Shown: piece by piece, positions 57,704-64,000 of the stretch
Layout: each line of letters opens with the position of its first letter
How positions within the stretch are numbered: the first letter of the stretch is position 1
NCBI GenBank assembly: GCA_034769895.1
Contig: CM068375.1
Location: 257,222,768 to 257,286,767 of the forward strand
Reading direction: 5' to 3'
DNA length: 64,000 nucleotides
From: Magicicada septendecula
Taxonomy: Eukaryota; Arthropoda; Insecta; Hemiptera; Cicadidae
Translations under genes and position numbers: made by a program
Notes under the pieces: generated by a model
The model's input: the letters and a program-made list of their open reading frames with translations, nothing else
What the model was told of the DNA's origin: nothing
Databases searched by the model: none

Positions 57704-59717
57704 TATAACTCTACTTATATGCGTTATTGTCGTGTCGTGTTGTGTATGAGTACCTACCTGCTGTCCGATCTTGCGGATTCTTCCGGCTAGGGCGTGTGGA
57801 TTTTGGATTTGAAGTTCGCAAGCTAGTAATCTCAAATTTATTGCAACAACACACAAAATAGGTTACTTTAAAGGGGGAGAGTTTTGTGAGACTGGTAGGC
57901 TTTATCGTACAACAATAAAACACTGTTATATGGGGTAATAAAACGTTGTTTATTACTCCAACAACACACAAGAAATAAATGGTTATTGTACTATCAATTT
58001 CTTACAATCTAAACAATGAATCAATGTTTTTCGATTGGTTAATAATTGAAAAGAAACTAAACTCCTTTCTTTGGCGAGTTGATTGCAATTTAAAATTTAA
58101 TTAATTAATTGATTTGATTTAATTAAATTCCTTTAGTTAAATTGAATTTAAATGTTCATGAACCAAAATATAAAACTCTGAAGTTAATTAGAATAATTTT
58201 CCAAAATAAATTAGACGTGACAGTCTAGTTCACGTTATTTCATTTCTAGTGATTCGACTTCTGTTATACTGCAGTATGAACTAAGATTAGATTGTTAGTT
58301 AAGATTTGTATAGCGCTTTTATACTACTTCTATTTCTTAACTATAGCATACTAATGACTTAAACTGCAATACAGATTATCACAATGAATTTATTCTTAAT
58401 TACTAGAGTCTTTGATTTTTGTATGGCACCTGAATTATTTGAATTTACAATGTTTTTAAATGAAAAATAGAAAATTTAATGTTGAAAAATAAATAAGTGG
58501 ATTTTGCTTTCCTGTTATTGAAGAGGATGTCGTTCCGATTTTCCCTCGTCGATTCGAGTCCTTCGCTAGAGAAAGTAATCTGCTTAGAGCTGCTGGATTC
58601 GGTCGTGGAGTTAAAAAATTCGGCAACACTCTGCTTCCTTGCTGTTTGTGAATATTTTAACGTCTGCGGCTGTCTGCTGGAACTGGTTCCTGTCCCTCGT
58701 CGATTCGCACGTCGCACGTCAGCGTGTGTGTGTGTGTGTGTGTGTGCTTCATTCGAGTGGTAGCTCTGCTCGTCAGCTGTTCACCAATGATTTAGACGGC
58801 CTCTCTGCTGTATTCTTGAAGTATGGTGGATCTCTTGCGTGCTTATGACTAGCTGGTAGTACACAATAAGCTTGGTTGATGTACTGAAGAGTATCTCGCC
58901 TTTGCGCCACAATTACGAGCTATACAGTTGATCTGTGTTTATTGTGTTCGTAATTGCGTGTGTGTTGACCACGTAGAGTCTTCTTGTTGATCTTCACCAC
59001 TATGGTTACTAGACGATCGAAGAATTACGTCTTAACTTCGTGAGTACTGGCAGAAGAGTGATGTTTCAGCCTGAAAACACCGCGCTGGTCGGGGCTCGCG
59101 TCAAGTGATTTGATTGGCTGGCACACTCTCCCTACTACATAAAATTTGAATTCCCTTGGTCCGTGAGAATGAAGTTAAGTTCCCACAGACGGATAATTGT
59201 TATTATTTTTAATATTACTATCAGCGGAACCAAATTGTCGGTCCGGATTTCCTGTGCTTTTTTAATTTTGCAATAACTTGGTGCAAACCAAGTTGTGTGA
59301 AATCTAAAATATACAATCTGTCAGAAATTATTATCTTCATAACATACTAAAATCTCATTAATGTAACTCTATTTTTACAGAAGTTATTCAATTATATTTA
59401 ATTAACTCTTTCATTTGTTAATTATATTGCGTAAAATTTGCACACGTCATTATTAATATTTCGGTAAACATTTTGGCTATCTTGGATTTCGCCTTAATTC
59501 CTTAGTTTCCGAGATATCAATAATTAACAGATTGGGTGTGGCCGCTCCCTTGTACAGCGAACTGATTACATAATGACCACGTGTGCGTCGCTTTACTAAG
59601 CATTATTTTCAACGCTCTACATTCAAATGGAGTTTTGACTGTTATACTTTATTTAAATATGCTTTCAGTATGCGGGCAACATATAACCCCAAATAGTTAA
59701 TATTTGGTGCTGTTATA
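57704..59717 (-). repeat. LTR E (5' LTR of the array), 2014 bp
   Basis: It has D-type bases on the right and a longer (GT)n run than the others. Private changes are AAGTTAAGTTCCC (59170) and CAATTTAAAATTTAA (58086). Its right edge GTTATA meets the PLE tail. Confidence 0.85.
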
Positions 59718-59823
59718 ATATATATAGTCACTTTTTGCTACAGACCGTTTCTTGATGTATATAGTACATTTAATATTTATATTAAATTTACCTCAAGATG
59801 TTATTTTTCCTTATTTGGAACAT

Positions 59824-59854
59824 GTTTCGGGTACCATCTTGTACCCATCCTCAG
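59824..59854 (-). ncRNA. Hammerhead-like core, left arm of 60-kb foldback
   Basis: CTGAGGA, stem II GGGTAC/GTACCC, GAAAC on the minus strand. Confidence 0.4.
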
Positions 59855-60202
59855 CCTTCCGGTTTTTTTGTCTGGTGAAGTACATATGTGTTGTTGGTTG
59901 ACTATTATTATTGTGGCTTCCTGTTGGCTTCTGGTATTTCAAATTGGTTTTATTGTGTGTGATTGTGGTGTATGTGTTAATTTTTTGTGTATTTTCAATG
60001 TTGAGTGCTTTGAATATTGTGTCATGTTTTGTATTGATTTGTATTTGTTCAGGTATTAGTTTGTTTTCTGTTTGTATATTAGTAAATTTTCCCAAATGTA
60101 CATTGTGGTGCCTTTGTGTGGTATATGTTTTATTAGTGTTACATTGGTTATGTCTGGGAATTCATGTCCTGTGTTTATTGCATGTGTGGCTAAATTGTAA
60201 TA

Positions 60203-60403
60203 AATAAAACATATACCACACAAAGGCACCATAATGAACATTTGGGAAAATTTACAAATATACAAACATAAAACAGAAAACAAACTAATACCTGAACCAA
60301 TACAAATCAATACAAAACATGATACAATATTCAAAGCACTCAACATTGAAAATACACAAAAACTAACACATACACCACAATCACACACAATAAAACCAAT
60401 TTG
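60203..60403 (+). pseudogene. GIY-YIG C-terminal fragment of a PLE
   Basis: The frame reads KHIPHKGTIMNIWENLQIYKHKTENKL and continues to a TGA at 60401-60403 after THTPQSHTIKPI. It holds only the final part of the endonuclease domain, with the conserved Glu in IWENL. The left arm carries the same piece in reverse (about 59994-60197), starting at NLATHAINTGHEF and retaining a few more N-terminal codons. Confidence 0.65.
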
Positions 60404-60488
60404 AAATACCAGAAGCCAACATGAAGCCACAATAATAATAGTCAACCAACAACACATATGTACTTCCCCAGACAAAAAAACCGGAAGG

Positions 60489-60519
60489 CTGAGGATGGGT
60501 ACAAGATGGTACCCGAAAC
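60489..60519 (+). ncRNA. Hammerhead-like core, right arm of 60-kb foldback
   Basis: CTGAGGA, a perfect 6-bp stem II (GGGTAC with GTACCC) and GAAAC, then ATGTT that can pair with AACAT 16 bases on. Confidence 0.45.
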
Positions 60520-60600
60520 ATGTTCCAAATAAGGAAAAATAACATCTTTAGGTAAATTTAATATAAATATTAAATTTATATATATATATAAATTGCAACA

Positions 60601-61230
60601 GTACGTACATATATGGTACTGTGCATTGCACAATTAGTTAAGATAATTTATGTAAATTAAAATAAATAATCAATATTGTGAGTAGTATAATAATTAAGAT
60701 AGAAAGCTGTAAATGGGAACAACGAATTCGCCTGTTTGAACAAGGAAGTCACGCCACACACAGCTGCGTCTGTGTACACGTGTATCTTACGTGTGTGAGT
60801 GCGGCCAGTTAAATCCTGCAAAGCGTCACCCCTAAATAAACGTTAATCAATAAATAAATTTTTTAAATTGTGATAAGTGTGTGTAAAATATCAAAAAAAC
60901 AAAATATGCCACAGTGTGAATAATATAAAGACGCACGAGTATACAGAAAATTGTGGGAAAACAATAAAAAGTGTAAATACAGTGCACATAAATGTAAATA
61001 AAACCTATAATAATAAAGATAGAGAAAAGCGGTTAATACACAGTTGTACATATAAAAATTACCGACCAGATGAATATCGGGTAATATGCAAAAATCTTCG
61101 CATGTTGCGAAGACCAGTGAAATAAGTGTGTAAATAATCGTGTTTATAAAAGGACGCTACAACAGACTGATTCATGCAGAGAATTGTCGAGAAATGATTT
61201 TTGCGCCCTAGAGTATAAACGCGAGACACA
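60601..61230. other. AT-rich, unassigned
   Basis: No supported gene. A GC-richer patch at about 60715-60830 (CACACACAGCTGCGTCTGTGTACACG) resembles promoter or LTR sequence, but no partner copy is seen. Confidence 0.35.
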
Positions 61231-61390
61231 CCAGCTTTTTTCTCTTTCTCGTTCAACTACAGCGGCAGCCGGAGGCTATGCCCGACAAATTCATCTCTTT
61301 CTCGTTCAATCACAGAGGCAGCCGGAGGCTATGCCCGACAACTTCATCACTTTCGTGAGATCACCGCTGCAGCCAGAGGCTATTACTAGA
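61231..61390 (+). repeat. Short tandem repeat, two to three units of about 57 bp
   Basis: TCTCTTTCTCGTTCAA, CACAG(C/A)GGCAGCCGGAGGC and TATGCCCGACAA recur at about 61236 and 61293, with a degenerate third unit at about 61345. Confidence 0.7.
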
Positions 61391-61459
61391 GACGAGGGAG
61401 CATCCCACTACATGGTATAGATTCCAGCTGTACGGTACGAGTCATCGGACTACCGAGAG

Positions 61460-62150
61460 GATCCGGTGGACGGGGAGCGGACTCCAGGACTACACCGACT
61501 ACGGAGGATCAACCAGGATGAAGGACTCAGGACCAGAAGAGGACACGCTGAGGAATTACCGCCACGATTAAGGTGAAATAAATCCATGTATTCATCAAAA
61601 CAAAAGACTCAATTAAAGACAATAAAACAATGTAAAAGGAAGACAATATAATTTCAAAAAGTGAAATTAATAATTTTTAAATGTAACTGTTTATTTTATA
61701 GTTTTTTATAGTAATATTTGAATTTATGAAAGTATATTTTTGAAATGATAATTTATCAAAAATATTTAAATTACTTTGGAAGTAAATAGTAATTTTTTAA
61801 AGTAATTAATATATCATAAATAAGAGATGCATATGCAACAACAATAATAATTTAAAAAGAAAGATTAGAGAAGTTAATAAGAATTAAAGAAATTGAGCAA
61901 GTCGAGAGCAATATAATATCATAATCAATGTTATTTATAGTTATAAGTGTAACTTATGTTTCTATGCTTAACATAAGATATTACTTGTATTTTATTAACA
62001 AGTATGTGTACTACAAATACACACATGCAAATAATAATGAAGTTTTTAACTCGCAATATTTTTGAGATTTTTAATTAATAAATGTTTGAAAGATTCTAAA
62101 CAATTCACGTTGTTATTATTATTACGATTACACCCGTTGTAAATTTGATA
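61460..62150 (+). repeat. Dispersed repeat, plus-strand copy (partner at 11.3 kb)
   Basis: Collinear with the reverse complement of 11275-11970. It begins with a GC-rich block (GGACGGGGAGCGGACTCCAG) and continues as AT-rich DNA to ATTACACCCGTTGTAAATTT. It may be an LTR or the end of an unknown retroelement. Confidence 0.55.
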
Positions 62151-62236
62151 ACGTAAGTATCGTTGCAAATAAATTGTGCTACCAAACGTGTGGCTCGTTA
62201 ACGATATAGACAAAAAGGAAACACATAAATAATACT

Positions 62237-62665
62237 AACAAAGACACAGACACATACAGCAAAACAGGGGTTTATAAATTAAACTGCAATGATTGTCTCC
62301 AATTCTACATCGGCCAGACGGGAAGATCTTTTTCCTCTAGATTTTCAGAACATTTAAAAGCCCTCACCACAAACTACATACATTCCACATTTGCCACACA
62401 TTTACAAAACGAAAACCACAGTTACACAAACATAGAGCACAACATGGAAATATTACACTACTTACCTAAAAGTAGAAAACTAAACACAGCAGAACAATTT
62501 GAAATATACAGATATCACGCACTACAACCAAACAACATATTAAATGAACAATTACATTATAGATCACACATACTTTTCGATACATTGATCCAAACACACA
62601 ATTTGAACCCCAGCGCCAATTCCCTCCCACCATCAACCCCCACAACACACACCTATAGTCCATAA
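62237..62665 (+). pseudogene. GIY-YIG endonuclease domain of a second PLE family
   Basis: The frame reads YSKTGVYKLNCNDCLQFYIG, QTGRSFSSRFSEHLKAL, then ENHSYTNIEHN and a late EQFEIYRYHAL with the catalytic-type Glu. It ends at TYSP and a stop at 62663-62665. It has the CxxC pair and downstream His of the PLE finger. There is no RT part, so it is 5'-truncated. It differs clearly from the domains at 6.8 and 12.1 kb. Confidence 0.75.
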
Positions 62666-62668
62666 CCG

Positions 62669-62752
62669 TGGACTATATATATAATTATATATAATATATA
62701 ATATATAATATATAATATATAATTATATATTATATATTATATATATATAATT
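62669..62752. repeat. AT-only palindromic tract
   Basis: ATATAATATA-type units followed by their mirror form about 80 bp of pure A/T that can extrude as a cruciform. Confidence 0.8.
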
Positions 62753-62822
62753 TTAAAAAAAATCGTTATAAAAATAAATGGCTACTAAACGTGTGGTTCG
62801 ATAACGACAGAGACACCGAAAA

Positions 62823-63934
62823 ATCGTTATAAAAAAATATATATATGTGTGTGTGTGTGTGTGTGTAATTTAAACTCGTTTAAATATATTTTGCAATATA
62901 TTTGTTTAAATATATTATAATATTGGCATATATACAATAACAATGAATAATACTTAATTTTTCAAATAAAGAAGAATTGGACGAATTTTTTAATCAAACC
63001 AGTATCTACTGTATGAGATTTGACAGCAGAAAGTAGCCATTTAGTCCACCTTTCGCAGACGAGACAGCCAACTAGCCAAAACGATAGGCCTTTACCAATC
63101 TCGAAACCAACACCAGTACATATGCAACTAATCTGGTCTCACGGATACTATGCAAGAACAGGGTGTATCCTGTCTCTGGAGCCCCGACTCCCGAGGAGTT
63201 GACTTGGAGTGACAAAATTTCCGCAGACCCACTCCCCCCATCAATTACGGTTCGGCCACCCACTTTGGGGGACGTAACATAGCGGTAAGCCATCATCTTT
63301 GGTCTGCACATCTGGAAACATGGTGCGTCAGTACTTACTGTGGTTCGCAACGACCACAGACCTCATTATCCTATCTCTTATATTGTTTCCACCATCATCA
63401 GGATTATAGCATTTTACTAAGTTGTAGACATTCTATGTGTTAGATTCCTTACTTGTTTATTGTACATACAACACTTGTTTGTACATTTATTGTTTGTAAA
63501 ATAAAAAAATGTAGCCTTCTTTGTAACTTTGTAAAAACAAAAAGTTATAAGCCACTAAATAATGTATATTATCAATCAAGAAAAATCAAAGAAACTGAAT
63601 GTCTATTTCCACACTTATAAATATTTCTTCGTGATATTTACACCCTACTTTAACACTACGTTTACTTACTCTTTACTGTACATAATGCTTCTTGTGAAGA
63701 TAAATCCCACTCTGATACAATAGCTTCTATTCGTGGCTGTAGAAATATAAGTCATAACAAATGATAAACACGCAATAGAGCGCTTTCTAAACTATTTCTA
63801 TACGACCTTATAACATTTGTCTCGCAACATTTTTATAGTACTACAAATAGCCATTACCGCACGATTCAGGAATCAAGTCAATGTGTGTAAAAACAGATGA
63901 CAAAAATGTCACTTCCTTTTATTTTCCCTCACAT
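62823..63934. other. Unassigned; one GC-richer block
   Basis: (GT)n lies at about 62846-62866. From about 63020 to 63400 base composition rises (GAGCCCCGACTCCCGAGGAG, CCCACTTTGGGGGACG) and an AAATAAAAAAATG follows near 63500, as in the 3' end of a retroposon or a transcript. No frame or RNA gene could be supported. Confidence 0.35.
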
Positions 63935-63965
63935 ACACACACACGCGCGCGCGCGCGCGCGCGCA
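63935..63965. repeat. (AC)n(GC)n microsatellite
   Basis: About 5 AC then 11 GC dinucleotides, a mirror-type counterpart of the tract at 8575. Confidence 0.9.
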
Positions 63966-64000
63966 CAACTCTCGGTTTCGTACAACGTTTTAATACAGGG

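Larger units (their letters stand above)
26585..59717 (-). mobile_element. Tandem Ty3/Gypsy array: 5 LTRs, 4 internal regions
   Basis: LTR A (26585-28592), internal 1, LTR B (34363-36370), internal 2, LTR C (42145-44152), internal 3, LTR D (49922-51928), internal 4, LTR E (57704-59717), all in one orientation. pol ends repeat at 29225, 37007, 44784 and 52565 (steps 7782, 7777, 7781). Adjacent units share one LTR. Units differ by a few dozen scattered substitutions and indels, so they are distinct copies. Both outer borders end in TATAAC/GTTATA and are flanked by ATAT, consistent with one original insertion followed by duplication. No env-like frame exists. Confidence 0.92.
59718..60600. mobile_element. 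PLE foldback, insertion site of the array
   Basis: The left arm (59718 to about 60197, minus orientation) and right arm (about 60203-60600, plus orientation) are 5'-truncated copies of one PLE subfamily meeting head to head. Both carry the GIY-YIG C-terminal coding end, 3' region and ribozyme-like core. The array entered the AT-rich tail of the left arm. Confidence 0.8.
62178..62822 (+). mobile_element. PLE fragment between short direct repeats
   Basis: 62178-62220 and 62781-62822 share about 42 bp (GCTACCAAACGTGTGGCTCG against GCTACTAAACGTGTGGTTCG, then TAACGA). Between them lies a GIY-YIG fragment and an AT palindrome. Direct terminal repeats fit a second PLE family with the other type of terminal repeat order. 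Confidence 0.55.

Noticed and set aside
26585-59717. Array as an assembly duplication artefact
   Set aside because: Units differ by distinct substitutions, indels and a structural scar in copy 4, so they are not copies of one contig piece. Long reads would still be decisive.
63020-63420. tRNA-derived SINE with A and B boxes
   Set aside because: GGTTCGGCC and TGGTGCGTCAG resemble box sequences, but order and spacing do not fit and no tRNA fold was found.

Overview
The window is a piece of an AT-rich eukaryotic genome, almost certainly an arthropod and most likely an insect. It is built nearly entirely of retroelements and has no bacterial gene organisation. The mix supports this: Penelope-like elements (PLEs) with a GIY-YIG endonuclease, three families of Ty3/Gypsy LTR retrotransposons, a small non-autonomous Helitron, microsatellites and minisatellites. 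Only two or three short stretches look like possible host exons (3.5 kb, 10.3 kb, perhaps 20.2 kb), all weak.

Layout. 0.15-2.16 kb is a probable solo LTR with TGTAACGT/ACGTTACA ends inside a (TA)n tract. 5.0-7.4 kb is a PLE with an uninterrupted RT plus GIY-YIG reading frame between about 155-bp inverted repeats; both repeats carry a hammerhead-ribozyme-like core. 9.46-9.84 kb is a hairpin made of two inverted PLE 3' ends. 12.0-12.66 kb is a 5'-truncated PLE lying in the integrase of a decayed minus-strand Gypsy element (12.66 to about 18.1 kb). 18.2-20 kb has a microsatellite, a four-unit minisatellite and a Helitron with exact A|TC...CTAG|T borders. 20.6-21.1 kb has a PLE-like fragment and a perfect 153-bp tandem duplication. 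21.1-26.5 kb is a second decayed Gypsy element with a deleted pol 3' half.

26.585-59.717 kb, half of the window, is a head-to-tail array of one Ty3/Gypsy element on the minus strand: five about 2.01-kb LTRs alternating with four internal regions, repeat period about 7.78 kb. Each internal region holds gag (493 codons) and a pol frame (protease, RT, RNase H, integrase) entered by a textbook -1 frameshift site (A AAA AAC, then a hairpin). Copy 4 (rightmost) has both frames open. Copies 1 and 2 share a one-base deletion in pol; copy 3 has a different one. In copy 4 the last 383 bp of the internal region, next to the LTR, are replaced by 387 bp of the PLE that flanks the whole array on the right. 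LTR variants show that LTRs B and C are mosaics of the outer types. Together these record how the array formed: one illegitimate tandem duplication, then LTR-LTR unequal exchange.

59.7-60.6 kb is another head-to-head PLE hairpin, the array's insertion site. 61.2-62.15 kb holds a repeat family also present, inverted and diverged, at 11.3-11.97 kb. 62.2-62.8 kb is one more PLE GIY-YIG fragment between short direct repeats. The rest is AT-rich and unassigned.

The Gypsy elements would act through Gag particles, protease processing, reverse transcription and integration. The PLEs would prime from nicked DNA with their own endonuclease. All boundaries were read by eye; identities were judged from motifs, without database searches.
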